Positions 1 to 7,575 of a stretch of DNA of 64,000 nt are shown piece after piece. The position numbers and the translations under genes are program-made. The first letter of the stretch is position 1. Each line of letters opens with the position of its first letter. The stretch comes from UMGS172 sp045637775. GTDB taxonomy: Bacteria > Bacillota > Clostridia > Oscillospirales > Acutalibacteraceae. The DNA is taken from the NCBI GenBank assembly GCA_045637775.1, contig JAZUAC010000014.1, positions 1 through 64,000 on the forward strand. Direction: 5' to 3'. The notes under the pieces were generated by a model that searched no databases, had not been told where the DNA came from, and saw only the letters and a list, made by a program, of their open reading frames with translations.

Positions 1-486
1 TCTCAGGGCAGAAAGCAGATTGAAAAATACGGTCACGGTGAGTGGACTCTTGTGTACGCACCCGGTGAGGTTTCTTGCAAGGGTTACATCGGCGGTAAAG
101 AGGTCGCTTCTGACCGTGTTGCAACCACAGGAAAGCCGGTGGCACTTAAATTAGAGATGCAGACCGAAGCCTTGTTTGCAAGCAAGTGGGACTGCGCTGT
201 TGTTCATTGCTACTGTGTTGACGAAAACGGCAACAAGGTTCCCGATGCCGCACCGATGGTACATTTCAACTGCACTCCCAACGGCTATATCAGAGGCACA
301 GGTTCGGACATTGCCGACCACACCTCTATGGCCAACGCATCTCGTCAGATGCGTGCAGGTGTTGTAGCCGCATGTATCCATTCCAACGGCACCGAGGGTA
401 TTTTGAAGGTTTACGCTCATGCCGATGGACTCCAGTCGGCAAGACTTGAGATTGAAGTCACCCAGCCCAACGATAAAATCAGATAA
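1..486 (+). CDS. GH2 beta-galactosidase, C-terminal fragment
   Basis: The reading frame is open from the first base, so the gene begins outside the window; 161 residues of the C-terminus are visible. The residues resemble the last Ig-like domain of clostridial GH2 beta-galactosidases: WTLVYAPGE, a KGYIGGKEVASD strand, then VDENGNKVPDA and a strand ending in GYIRGTGS. In that family this domain packs behind the catalytic barrel, which is not in the window. The role would be hydrolysis of terminal beta-galactosides, probably in the cytoplasm. The assignment rests on family resemblance only, because no catalytic residue is visible. A hairpin follows the stop codon. Confidence 0.72.
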   Translation, partial: SQGRKQIEKYGHGEWTLVYAPGEVSCKGYIGGKEVASDRVATTGKPVALKLEMQTEALFASKWDCAVVHCYCVDENGNKVPDAAPMVHFNCTPNGYIRGTGSDIADHTSMANASRQMRAGVVAACIHSNGTEGILKVYAHADGLQSARLEIEVTQPNDKIR

Positions 487-506
487 TAAAAGATAAACCT
501 AAAAAA

Positions 507-548
507 CACCACCGTCCGACGGCTAAGGCTATCGAACGGTGGTTTTTA
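507..548 (+). terminator. Intrinsic terminator, GH2 gene
   Basis: A 12-13 bp stem with one mismatch (CACCACCGTCCGA against TCGAACGGTGGT) is followed by TTTTTA. On the minus strand it lies just past the HTH gene and is preceded by an A-run, so it probably serves both converging genes. Confidence 0.8.
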
Positions 549-554
549 TAAGCA

Positions 555-797
555 TTATTTTATTTCTTGCTCAAGCGTTTTGAAAATGTCGTTGTCAAAG
601 AAATCGCTGATAGTCATTTCCAAGCCGTCACACAATTTCTTTATGGTGATAATTGATAGGTCTTTCCTCTCAACACTCATCATACTGTAAACGGTAGAGG
701 GAGTAACTCCCGAAAGAGTTGCCAATTCATTATACCTAATATTACGTTGGTTGCAAATCTCTTGAAATCTTAACACCACTGCCTCTTTAATCAACAT
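555..797 (-). CDS. Small XRE/Cro-type HTH regulator
   Basis: An 80-residue protein made almost entirely of a helix-turn-helix DNA-binding domain: IRYNELATLSGV (helices 1-2), TPSTVYSMM (recognition helix), then KKLCDGLEMTISDFF, the usual end of a five-helix Cro/C1 fold. I place the start at the ATG at 797 because GAGGTGAT lies at a good distance upstream; a TTG one codon earlier is also open. It is divergent from a truncated SLOG gene, and two palindromes lie in the shared region, so autoregulation is likely. Size and layout suit a small repressor of a mobile or defence-type locus, but the partner is broken. Confidence 0.85.
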   Translation of the reverse strand: MLIKEAVVLRFQEICNQRNIRYNELATLSGVTPSTVYSMMSVERKDLSIITIKKLCDGLEMTISDFFDNDIFKTLEQEIK

Positions 798-812
798 CAA
801 ATCACCTCAGAG

Positions 813-826
813 AAAGTGTACACTTT
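813..826. promoter_or_regulatory. Perfect 14-bp palindrome, candidate operator
   Basis: AAAGTGTACACTTT is a perfect inverted repeat between the divergent HTH and SLOG starts, just upstream of the HTH ribosome binding site. A related half-site (TACACTTA) recurs at 873-880. Position and symmetry suit a dimeric HTH repressor acting on its own gene. This is inference from sequence only. Confidence 0.5.
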
Positions 827-831
827 ATTTC

Positions 832-857
832 GCGTATGCGTATACGCACTTGCGTAT
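832..857. repeat. GCGTAT repeat cluster with 10-bp palindrome
   Basis: GCGTAT occurs at 832, 838 and 852, and GCGTATACGC at 838-847 is a perfect palindrome. The cluster overlaps the -35 region of the forward promoter, so it could be a second operator. Confidence 0.45.
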
Positions 858-878
858 TGTTTGGAAATTTGATACACT
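850..878 (+). promoter_or_regulatory. Promoter for truncated SLOG gene
   Basis: TTGCGT (850-855), 17-bp spacer, TACACT (873-878). The start codon lies 18 bp past the -10 hexamer with GAGGTGAT between, so the leader would be very short. Confidence 0.5.
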
Positions 879-896
879 TATACATGAGGTGATTTT

Positions 897-1040
897 ATGA
901 GAAATAAAACATGTTGTTTTACCGGACACAGGGTGATAGATTCAATAGACGTACCTAATATAAAAAAGAAACTTGAACAAGAGATAATACGTCTCATTGA
1001 ACAAGGTGTTGTGTATTTCGGGTGTGGAGGTGCTGTCTGA
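897..1040 (+). pseudogene. Truncated SLOG/DUF1273 protein
   Basis: An ATG at 897 with GAGGTGAT upstream opens a 47-residue frame beginning RNKTCCFTGHR and ending VVYFGCGGAV before TGA. The first block is the hallmark start of the DUF1273/SLOG nucleotide-binding family (YpsA-like). Family members continue after a GGA motif into about 100 more residues (GFD..A), which are absent here. No continuation is obvious downstream; instead a hairpin follows after about 90 bases. It is most simply a gene cut by a deletion or stop mutation. Expression signals remain intact, so a short peptide could still be made. Confidence 0.7.
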
Positions 1041-1132
1041 ATGTAATTGAACTATAAAAAGGGAGCGTCAAATTTTATATCACCGAAAAGTGGAATGCGA
1101 TTGTATGTGCATAGCGTGACAAAATAAGCACC

Positions 1133-1176
1133 AAGCCGCAGATAGGTTTTAGCCTTTCTGCGGCTTGACATCTGTT
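1133..1176 (+). terminator. Hairpin after the SLOG remnant
   Basis: A perfect 10-bp stem, AAGCCGCAGA/TCTGCGGCTT (1133-1142 with 1157-1166), has a 14-base loop and a T-rich tract (CTGTTTTT) after six bases. Its right arm overlaps the -35 box of the next promoter. The stretch 1041-1132 holds nothing else I recognise. Confidence 0.65.
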
Positions 1177-1193
1177 TTTGCGTATATTATAAT
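1165..1193 (+). promoter_or_regulatory. Consensus sigma-A promoter
   Basis: TTGACA (1165-1170), exactly 17 bp, TATAAT (1188-1193). Both hexamers are perfect consensus. It reads into the small cysteine-rich gene at 1247. Confidence 0.85.
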
Positions 1194-1246
1194 ATGTATA
1201 TCGTGATGTGTATATTATAAAGGTTAGTGAAAGGAGATTGTTTTAG

Positions 1247-1462
1247 GTGGAAAAAAAGCTTTTTGACAAATCGATCCCCGCTGCCTGTGGTTACTGCCTT
1301 AATGCAAGACTTCTTTCGGGCGGAGCCGAGGTTTTTTGTATGAAAAAGGGGCTTCGCGCTCTTCATGATTGCTGCGGTTCATATAAATACGACCCTTTAA
1401 AGCGCACGCCAAAGGTCAAAGATATCGGTCGCGACTACAATCCCGAGGATTTCAAGCTCTAA
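1247..1462 (+). CDS. Small cysteine-rich conserved protein
   Basis: A 71-residue protein starting with GTG; AAGGAG lies 10 bases upstream, slightly long spacing. It has CGYC near the N-terminus, FCMKKG in the middle and a CC pair, then a basic YKYDPLKR segment. The cysteine spacing (CxxC ... C ... CC) suggests a bound zinc or iron-sulfur centre. I recall very similar proteins (ending FKYDPLKR-VP and an acidic EDF tail) as a common uncharacterised clostridial family, but cannot name a function. It has its own consensus promoter and precedes the tRNA pair. Confidence 0.8.
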   Translation: MEKKLFDKSIPAACGYCLNARLLSGGAEVFCMKKGLRALHDCCGSYKYDPLKRTPKVKDIGRDYNPEDFKL

Positions 1463-1487
1463 ATTTTGCAAAATTTAAAATTTACTA

Positions 1488-1516
1488 TTGACAAATCACC
1501 TTTTGGTGGATATAAT
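1488..1516 (+). promoter_or_regulatory. Consensus promoter of the tRNA pair
   Basis: TTGACA (1488-1493), 17 bp, TATAAT (1511-1516), both perfect hexamers. The expected start is near 1523, about 30 bases before tRNA-His. Confidence 0.88.
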
Positions 1517-1552
1517 AGTCCGTGTGCTTAAAGCACATTGACTTAAAAATGT

Positions 1553-1630
<78 letters not shown>

Positions 1631-1690
1631 CTTTTATTTTTTTTACCTTTTTTCGAAAAAAGGCAAAATTTCAGCAAAGATTTAATATTT

Positions 1691-1765
1691 TGGGGTGTCG
1701 TCAAGCGGTAAGACACAGCACTTTGACTGCTGCATTCGTAGGTTCAAATCCTGCCACCCCAGCCA
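1691..1765 (+). tRNA. tRNA-Gln (TTG anticodon)
   Basis: Acceptor TGGGGTG pairs with CACCCCA, followed by G73 and encoded CCA. The anticodon loop CTTTGAC sits in a GCAG/CTGC-type stem, giving anticodon TTG. The D-loop contains AAGCGGTAA and the T-arm GTAGG-TTCAAAT-CCTGC. Confidence 0.95.
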
Positions 1766-1768
1766 TGA

Positions 1769-1798
1769 AAAAGGCCTTGCGTTTGCAAGTCCTTTTTT
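1769..1798 (+). terminator. Terminator of the tRNA operon
   Basis: A near-perfect stem AAGGcCTTGC/GCAAGtCCTT around GTTT is followed by a T-run, directly after the tRNA-Gln CCA end. Confidence 0.8.
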
Positions 1799-1800
1799 CA

Positions 1801-1893
1801 ATGATATCCGTTCCTCGAGGAACGATGATATAGCTATTGCCATGATATCTGTTTTGCAAATGAAGGAAACGAAATCATCTTTTATTTAAGCAA
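1801..1893. repeat. ATGATAT repeat/hairpin element
   Basis: ATGATAT occurs three times (1801, 1825, 1842). The first two copies flank a perfect 16-bp palindrome, CGTTCCTCGAGGAACG (1809-1824), and a GAAATCATC block follows near 1871. I recall longer arrays of this kind, ATGATAT units alternating with short hairpins, as intergenic repeats in clostridia, often after tRNA genes. This copy looks short or decayed. Confidence 0.5.
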
Positions 1894-1906
1894 AACTCTC
1901 ATATAC

Positions 1907-1945
1907 ACAAACAAGCACACGCGATACGTGTGCTTGTTTGTTTTA
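1907..1945 (-). terminator. Perfect 15-bp hairpin terminator
   Basis: The arms at 1907-1921 and 1927-1941 pair perfectly around a five-base loop. It lies just past the stop of the minus-strand gene ending at 1956. On the plus strand a T-rich tract also follows, so it can stop both directions. Confidence 0.85.
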
Positions 1946-1955
1946 ATTTGACTTA

Positions 1956-2237
1956 TCAACCTTTGAGTGCTCTGTCGAGCCAGATTGCGCCGATATCCAT
2001 TGCATTATAAAGACCAACCTTATCGCTGGACTTTACTATACGGTCCTTAGCCTTGATATCCTGATCAGACAAAAGAAGCTGAACCGTAACCTTATCAGCC
2101 ACTTTAATTCCGCCAACATCTTTGGTGGTGTTTACCTTTATCATCACAATATACTTATCCTCGGGGTTGCCATAGTAAATTGTATCTTTACTTCTTACCA
2201 ACGGTTTACCCTTATATGTTAAAATTTTATCAGCCAT
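1956..2237 (-). CDS. Conserved hypothetical protein, about 10 kDa
   Basis: A 93-residue soluble protein starting MADKILTYKGKPLVR. I chose the ATG at 2237 because TAAGGAGGAA lies just upstream; the longer open frame lacks such a site. It carries alternating hydrophobic strands (YIVMIKV, VTVQLLL) and ends in a helix, NAMDIGAIWLDRAL. No signal peptide, membrane segment or catalytic motif is visible. I recall close relatives in other clostridia, all unnamed. It stands alone between two strong terminators and a divergent dehydrogenase, so context gives no function. Confidence 0.85.
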   Translation of the reverse strand: MADKILTYKGKPLVRSKDTIYYGNPEDKYIVMIKVNTTKDVGGIKVADKVTVQLLLSDQDIKAKDRIVKSSDKVGLYNAMDIGAIWLDRALKG

Positions 2238-2303
2238 TGCCGATTCCTCCTTATATAAAAAGATTATTATCACTTTACCGTAAGATTATAATGATTGTAG
2301 TTT

Positions 2304-2328
2304 GTCGAAACGCTAAAAGCGCTTCGAC
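2304..2328. repeat. Inverted repeat between divergent genes
   Basis: GTCGAAaCGCT (2304-2314) faces AGCGcTTCGAC (2318-2328) across an AAA loop with one mismatch. There is no T-run, so an operator or mRNA hairpin is more likely than a terminator. Confidence 0.4.
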
Positions 2329-2389
2329 TAACCATAACCATTATAACATAAAACTTTCCTATTGTAAAGACGCTGTTTTGCGATTTTTC

Positions 2390-2418
2390 TTGACCTATCG
2401 ATATTATTGGCGTAAAAT
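2390..2418 (+). promoter_or_regulatory. Promoter of hydroxyacid dehydrogenase
   Basis: TTGACC (2390-2395), 17 bp, TAAAAT (2413-2418), 36 bp before the start codon. Confidence 0.65.
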
Positions 2419-2453
2419 AATTGTATGACACCATATTTATAAGGAGCATTATT

Positions 2454-3404
2454 ATGAAAATCGTTATAACCGATGCCGACACCGTAACAGGCGGCGACAT
2501 TTCGCTTGATTGCTTTGACCAATTTGGCGAGGTCGAAATTTTTGGGCTGACATCACCCGATGAAGTTGCCGACCGCATCAAGGACGCCGATATTGTGCTT
2601 TGCAACAAGACACCCATGACCCGCGACAACATAAAGAATGCTAAAAACCTGAAATACATCGGACTTTTTGCAACCGGATTTAATAATATCGACCTTGAAT
2701 ATACCTCGAGCCACGGTATCACAGTTTGCAATGTACCAAGCTATTCGACCGAGGCGGTAGCCCAACAGACTTTTGCCCTTTTACTTGAGATAGTCAACCG
2801 CACCCACGATTATAACAACCTTGTGATGCAGGGCGATTGGATAAAAAGCCGCACCTTCTCGTTCTTTCCGTTGCCTATTTTTGAGCTTTCGGGCAAAACT
2901 ATCGGTCTTGTAGGCTACGGAAGTATCGGAAAACGCGTTGCCGACATAGCAAAGGCTTTTGGAATGCGTGCTTTGGTCTACAAGCGCACACCCGTTGACG
3001 ACCCAACCGTCACCTTCGTGTCGTTGGACGAGCTTTTGAAGGAATCGGATGTTGTATCGTTGCACTGCCCGTTGAACCGCGACAGCGAAAATATGATGAC
3101 CGCCAAAAGCTTTGACAAGATGAAGGACGGTGCTGTGTTTATCAACACTGCAAGAGGCGGCCTGGTTGACGAGGATGCTTTGAAGCAGGCTTTGACTTCG
3201 GGCAAGCTTTTGGGCGCAGGCCTTGATGTTCTCAGAACCGAACCTATGTCGCCCGATTGTCCCCTGCTCGGTCTTAAAAACTGCATCATCACTCCACACG
3301 TTGCCTGGGCAGGACTTGAGACCCGTGAACGACTTATGAAGGTTGTTGTTGCAAATATTGATAATTTTCTCAAAGGCAACGCCGAAAACACCGTGACAGG
3401 TTGA
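2454..3404 (+). CDS. D-2-hydroxyacid dehydrogenase
   Basis: This 316-residue protein should reduce a 2-keto acid to the D-2-hydroxy acid, or the reverse, using NAD(P)H in the cytoplasm. The nucleotide fold carries GYGSIG at residues 154-159. The catalytic set is present: Arg in TARGGLVDE, Glu in LRTEP and His in TPHVAW. Length and layout match the glycerate/hydroxypyruvate dehydrogenase branch rather than SerA, since no ACT domain follows. The ATG at 2454 is preceded by AAGGAG at the right distance. It is monocistronic; the next promoter overlaps its stop codon. The true substrate cannot be told from sequence. Confidence 0.9.
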   Translation: MKIVITDADTVTGGDISLDCFDQFGEVEIFGLTSPDEVADRIKDADIVLCNKTPMTRDNIKNAKNLKYIGLFATGFNNIDLEYTSSHGITVCNVPSYSTEAVAQQTFALLLEIVNRTHDYNNLVMQGDWIKSRTFSFFPLPIFELSGKTIGLVGYGSIGKRVADIAKAFGMRALVYKRTPVDDPTVTFVSLDELLKESDVVSLHCPLNRDSENMMTAKSFDKMKDGAVFINTARGGLVDEDALKQALTSGKLLGAGLDVLRTEPMSPDCPLLGLKNCIITPHVAWAGLETRERLMKVVVANIDNFLKGNAENTVTG

Positions 3405-3429
3405 CTTTGAATAATTTTGGGATTATACT
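3401..3429 (+). promoter_or_regulatory. Promoter of the acetylesterase-like gene
   Basis: TTGACT (3401-3406), 17 bp, TATACT (3424-3429). The -35 box overlaps the stop codon of the dehydrogenase gene. Confidence 0.75.
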
Positions 3430-3463
3430 GAACTCATAACTCTATCAAAAAGAGGTAATTATT

Positions 3464-4915
3464 ATGAATTTCAAACGTATTACGGCAATTTTTTTATGTG
3501 TGGCTTTGGGCGTGCTTTGCTGCGCCTGTGGTTCAAGCAGCGGCTCTGCCGACAAGGATGCCGCCGCTACATCTTCAATCGCTTCATCTACACAAACCGA
3601 ATCCGAAGTTAACAGTCAAGGCTCGGGTGATGAGGTTTCTTCCGAATCTACCGCTTCTACCGAACCCAATGCCGATGCAACCTTGACCCTTAAGCTCAGC
3701 AAGGGTGATGTTACAAAGTTCAAGTCCGACCGCCCTTATGACGCTTCAAAGGAAAGTATCTCGCTCATCCTTGTTGTCGGTCAGTCCAACTTCACAACAA
3801 GTGTCGGTTTCGCCTCGGAGCTTGGCGGTGTTATTGACGGAAAGATTTCCGCATATTCGGAAGAGCCTGTTGTTCCTGCCGAGGGCACCTGTTATTCAAG
3901 CGGATACCGTACCGCTATAACCTCACTTTCCGCCGATCGTGATATGTCCAATCTTTGCGATGCTTCGCGTGGGACGAGCACCATGGGAGGTGTTACTCCC
4001 TCCTTCGGTATCAAGTGGAACGACCTGACCGGAACAAAGGTTGTATTTGTCCAGGCAGCTGTCGGTGCAGTAGGTGTTCATGAGTGGACCCCCAATCCCG
4101 ACGATTACCTTTGCGAGTGCAACGAAAATGCGCGCCTTTATGCAAGGACTGTTGAGATTTTCAAAACATCTTACGAGGCATTGAGCAAGGATTACAACAT
4201 CGCCTACACCGGCTACATCTGGAATCAAGGCGAGCATGAAGAGGTTTACGGCAAGCCCGATTGTGTAAGCACCGTTAACAGCGACAACAGCTATTACTCT
4301 GCCTATGAAAGCATGCACCAAGGCTTTATGGCCGAGCTTGACCTTGATTTTGGCGGCATTTCGGTTGTCCGTGCCGACAAGGCAGGCGGAACAGCCGAGG
4401 GTAGTATGAGCCTTACCATCGCCCGTAGCGCACAGTACAAGCTTTGCAATGATATTGATAATCTGTTCATGATATCCGCCATGAGCGAAACCTGTGCCGC
4501 TTCGGCACCGTTGGATATGGATAAAACCAACACCATTCACTATTCTCAGACAACCTTTAACAAAATGGGCGCAGAATGTGCCAATAATCTATACAAATAT
4601 CTCGGCTTGAGCTCTGAACCTGCCAAATTCTCGGGTGTCGGTCTTTATTCCTCAGCCGGTCTTAAAATTGCCGATTTTGACAAGGATGGCAAGCCTGTTT
4701 CGGAAAGCGTTATCGCAAAGGGTTATCTTAGCGACCACCTCTTGACCAAGCTCAACACACTTGGCACGGGCTACACCTTCAAGGGTTACACCCTCACCGC
4801 TGCCGACGGAACCGACCTTTCGCAGTTTGTTGATGAATTCGGCGCCATCGATTGGACGGGCATTACCCAGCAAAACACTATTAAAAGTGTCTATATAAAA
4901 TGTGTAATTGAATAA
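3464..4915 (+). CDS. SASA-type acetylesterase lipoprotein
   Basis: A 483-residue secreted lipoprotein: signal peptide with lipobox LCCAC, then a Ser/Thr-rich linker to about residue 75. The next domain has VGQSNF (oxyanion and nucleophile Ser block), WNQGEHEE and a late HYSQTTF block with the catalytic His, the pattern of the sialate O-acetylesterase/CE6-like SGNH family. It would remove acetyl groups from glycans at the cell surface. About 100 C-terminal residues form a separate region of unknown role. AAGAGGT precedes the ATG. It has its own promoter and terminator. The exact sugar substrate is unknown. Confidence 0.8.
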   Translation: MNFKRITAIFLCVALGVLCCACGSSSGSADKDAAATSSIASSTQTESEVNSQGSGDEVSSESTASTEPNADATLTLKLSKGDVTKFKSDRPYDASKESISLILVVGQSNFTTSVGFASELGGVIDGKISAYSEEPVVPAEGTCYSSGYRTAITSLSADRDMSNLCDASRGTSTMGGVTPSFGIKWNDLTGTKVVFVQAAVGAVGVHEWTPNPDDYLCECNENARLYARTVEIFKTSYEALSKDYNIAYTGYIWNQGEHEEVYGKPDCVSTVNSDNSYYSAYESMHQGFMAELDLDFGGISVVRADKAGGTAEGSMSLTIARSAQYKLCNDIDNLFMISAMSETCAASAPLDMDKTNTIHYSQTTFNKMGAECANNLYKYLGLSSEPAKFSGVGLYSSAGLKIADFDKDGKPVSESVIAKGYLSDHLLTKLNTLGTGYTFKGYTLTAADGTDLSQFVDEFGAIDWTGITQQNTIKSVYIKCVIE

Positions 4916-4918
4916 ATT

Positions 4919-4956
4919 TAAAGCCGTTTCACAAATATTTGTGAAACGGCTTTTGC
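4919..4956 (+). terminator. Perfect palindromic terminator
   Basis: The stretch 4920-4953 is a perfect 34-base palindrome with GCC-rich outer arms (AAAGCCGTTTCAC...) and a T-run. It closes the lipoprotein gene and also lies past the converging gene at 5022. Confidence 0.85.
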
Positions 4957-5021
4957 TTTGAATGATTATTGGTCTGATTCTGCACCGTCATAAAGTTGCA
5001 ACTGCAAAATCACCTATGGTT

Positions 5022-6644
5022 TTAAGTTAATGTTATGACTTCGCCGCGGTGAGGAGTTTGAACCTTTGTATCGGGCGAGAGTTCATTCAGTTTTTTGGTT
5101 ACAATCGCGGCATGAAAATCGCGCCACATTTCTTTGTCCTTGCGTCCATCCTCATTCAGGTGGGTCAGAAGGATGTTTTTATCCGAAAACTGTAACATAA
5201 ACTCGGCAAAATCACGGTCAAGCGGAGCATAATCGGTGTCAAGACAGTGATAATCGCCCATCCACACATTGGCAAAGCAGTAATCGGCTTTGGGTGTGTT
5301 GGGTAGATTTTCAAGTGACAGATCACGCACATCAACCGGGAACACAAGTGACGGGGAATCTTTGGCGGTGATATAGTAGCCGTATTCGGGCACACCCTTG
5401 TCGGTGCCTGCCCTATAATGGCGACCCTTAAACGGCAAAATTGTCAATTCTCCTACCGTCAGCGGTTGACCTTCCGTTGCTATGTGCATCCTATCGGGCG
5501 AGATTCCGCGTTCGATTGCCACATCGTATAAAAAGTCGGGTATTACCCATTCAAGCTTTGTTTGTGCCAGCTCACGCGTTGTGCTTTCCTCAAAATGGTC
5601 TCGGTGACCGTGCGAAATTATCATCAAATTGAGGTCTTTCAAAAGCTCAACTGCCCTTTTGGGGGTCGATGCCAGAAATCTCGCGTTTCTGAAGGCAATG
5701 TCCATTCCCCAACGGTAACCGTTGGTGTTAAAAAGATAGGACGACGAATGAATAAGGCTGAATTTTGTGCCCTTTTCCGTTCCGTTCAACGCGGTTAAAG
5801 CCGAGGTGAACCAGTTGTCAAAATTCTCACGCACCTCGTCATAAAGCTTGGCACAAATGGGCATTTGGGCTTGCAGTTCTCTCACCGAACCGACAAATGC
5901 CTCCAACGGCTCACGAACACCCTTAAACCGCGGATGCTCAAGCTCAATATTATAAAGTCCGAAGTATTCAAAGCAAAGCGCATCCAAAAAACGCTTTAAC
6001 GGCAGGTTGTGTGAATCAAGCGGAAAATGCGTTTTTAGTCCCGACAAGGCGTGAATATGCGTGTGGATGACCCGTTTCAAAAACTCTTTATCGGGTAGAT
6101 TGTCGGGTTTGTCGGGATGGTTTTTGAGACACCAATACATATAATGACCCATGTCCCAACAAATGCCGATACACTTGCGGTTGACCGCCTTGACAATGCT
6201 CAACACCTGTGTAGCACTATCACCTTCAGACTTGTCGGGCATAAGGCGGTTATTTTCCAACGCCACCGTGACAGGCAAGCCGTTTTGCTCGATATAATCG
6301 GCAACATCGGTCAGCATCTTCACATTATCACCCACAACGGCGTGAACGGTTATGTTGACGGTTGGCTGACGAAGATTTTTTAAAACCTCGGCAATAGGTG
6401 TAAACAACTCGGTCACGGCATTTTCTGCCGTTTTTATACTACCGTGAAGCGAAATTTGAAACCCACAGTCCCACAAACGGTCGGCAACACGCCGTACCTC
6501 AAAGGCACTGTGATGCTCACGCACCGTGCGTAATTCCACGCTTTTTACACCCTCGCTTTTTAACGCTGTCAAAACATGGTCAACATCAAGCGAAAGACCT
6601 TCTCCGTTTATAAGCCAATCAAGTGGCAACGATACACCAATCAT
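5022..6644 (-). CDS. TIM-barrel isomerase fused to MBL-fold hydrolase
   Basis: A 540-residue two-domain protein. Residues 1 to about 270 resemble xylose-isomerase-like/AP-endonuclease-2 TIM barrels, with metal-ligand-like residues in VALENN, CWDMGH, HTHIHAL and NIELEH. Residues about 290-540 are a metallo-beta-lactamase domain: SHGHRDHF (HxHxDH), a His in KGRHYRAG, FPVDVRD and LLTHLNEDG. Each half is a plausible metal enzyme acting on a small molecule. It follows another MBL gene with a 10-base gap, and its GAGGAA site lies inside that gene's end, so they are co-expressed. I do not know this fusion, and the substrate is open. Confidence 0.8.
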   Translation of the reverse strand: MIGVSLPLDWLINGEGLSLDVDHVLTALKSEGVKSVELRTVREHHSAFEVRRVADRLWDCGFQISLHGSIKTAENAVTELFTPIAEVLKNLRQPTVNITVHAVVGDNVKMLTDVADYIEQNGLPVTVALENNRLMPDKSEGDSATQVLSIVKAVNRKCIGICWDMGHYMYWCLKNHPDKPDNLPDKEFLKRVIHTHIHALSGLKTHFPLDSHNLPLKRFLDALCFEYFGLYNIELEHPRFKGVREPLEAFVGSVRELQAQMPICAKLYDEVRENFDNWFTSALTALNGTEKGTKFSLIHSSSYLFNTNGYRWGMDIAFRNARFLASTPKRAVELLKDLNLMIISHGHRDHFEESTTRELAQTKLEWVIPDFLYDVAIERGISPDRMHIATEGQPLTVGELTILPFKGRHYRAGTDKGVPEYGYYITAKDSPSLVFPVDVRDLSLENLPNTPKADYCFANVWMGDYHCLDTDYAPLDRDFAEFMLQFSDKNILLTHLNEDGRKDKEMWRDFHAAIVTKKLNELSPDTKVQTPHRGEVITLT

Positions 6645-6654
6645 TTTAAATTCC

Positions 6655-7428
6655 TCACAGTTCGACCGTCATGCCGTCAAATGATATTTCGACGGGGATT
6701 TTACACATGGCAAGAGCCTCATCTACGGTTGCGCGGTTTTCCAAAATCTCGCGTCCGTGGTGAACAAAAATAAGGCGTTTCACGTTATGGGTCTCGGCAA
6801 AATTACAGACATCCTTAACCTTGTGGTGACCCGTTTCGCAAAGCAGAATATCACACCCATCGCCCACAGGTTCCAAAAGGTCATCCATATTCTTAACATC
6901 GCCCGAGAAAACAAACGATGTTCCGTTTAAACCGACCCTATACGAAAAACTGCGACAATGACCGTCGTCGGCAGGCGTCAGGTGGTGTGATTCAAAGGCC
7001 GAAACACTGATGTTTTCATCCTCAAAAAAGCGACCGAAATCGGGGGTGTTGACCGTGATGCCGAAGCTTGTTTTGAAATCACCTTCGGTAAACTTCAATG
7101 CACCATGGATATGCTCGAAAGCCTCAATATCGGGGATAAAAAGCTTGATTTCACCGTCGGCAACAGAGGTCTTGTAATAGTTGTTAAGCTTGCGTACCGT
7201 CCAGAATAAGCCCATCAAACCGCCGATATGGTCGAAATGTGTGTGCGAAATGAATACAGCACGGGTTTTCAATAGGTCGATACCGCCAAGATGTGCCGCA
7301 ATCGAACAGTTTTCACCCACATCGAAAAAATAGTTGCGGTCATTCACCGTCAGAGCAAGACTTGTGTGACGGCGGTTGGGCATTGGCTCGGTACCCGAAC
7401 AAGAGCCCAAGATTTTCAAAACAGCCAT
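6655..7428 (-). CDS. MBL-fold metallohydrolase
   Basis: A 257-residue protein with SHTHFDHIGG (HxHxDH zinc motif), FVFSGDVKN, CETGHH and LIFVHHGRE, the order seen in RNase Z-like/arylsulfatase-like MBL hydrolases. The N-terminus, LGSCSGTEPMPNRRHTS, is typical of a clostridial subfamily of unknown substrate. The ATG at 7428 has GAGGGCGG upstream; a longer frame reaching back to 7449 has no better site. It is first in an operon with the TIM-barrel/MBL fusion, so the pair may process the same compound. Confidence 0.85.
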   Translation of the reverse strand: MAVLKILGSCSGTEPMPNRRHTSLALTVNDRNYFFDVGENCSIAAHLGGIDLLKTRAVFISHTHFDHIGGLMGLFWTVRKLNNYYKTSVADGEIKLFIPDIEAFEHIHGALKFTEGDFKTSFGITVNTPDFGRFFEDENISVSAFESHHLTPADDGHCRSFSYRVGLNGTSFVFSGDVKNMDDLLEPVGDGCDILLCETGHHKVKDVCNFAETHNVKRLIFVHHGREILENRATVDEALAMCKIPVEISFDGMTVEL

Positions 7429-7465
7429 GTTTCCGCCCTCTTTCAGCAATTTTATTATATAAATT

Positions 7466-7494
7466 ATTATACACTCACCGTTTCAACAAGTCAA
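7466..7494 (-). promoter_or_regulatory. Promoter of the MBL operon
   Basis: Read on the minus strand: TTGACT (7494-7489), 17 bp, TATAAT (7471-7466). Confidence 0.82.
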
Positions 7495-7506
7495 CCGCAA
7501 ACAAAC

Positions 7507-7542
7507 GCAAAAGCCACAGTGACTCTCACTGTGGCTTTTAAT
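7507..7542 (-). terminator. Terminator of lepA
   Basis: A perfect 14-bp stem (AAAAGCCACAGTGA at 7509-7522) around a CTC loop lies 35 bases past the lepA stop, followed on the minus strand by a short T-rich tail. Confidence 0.85.
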
Positions 7543-7575
7543 ATCATACTATAAAAATTGCTTGGGTCGGTTTTA

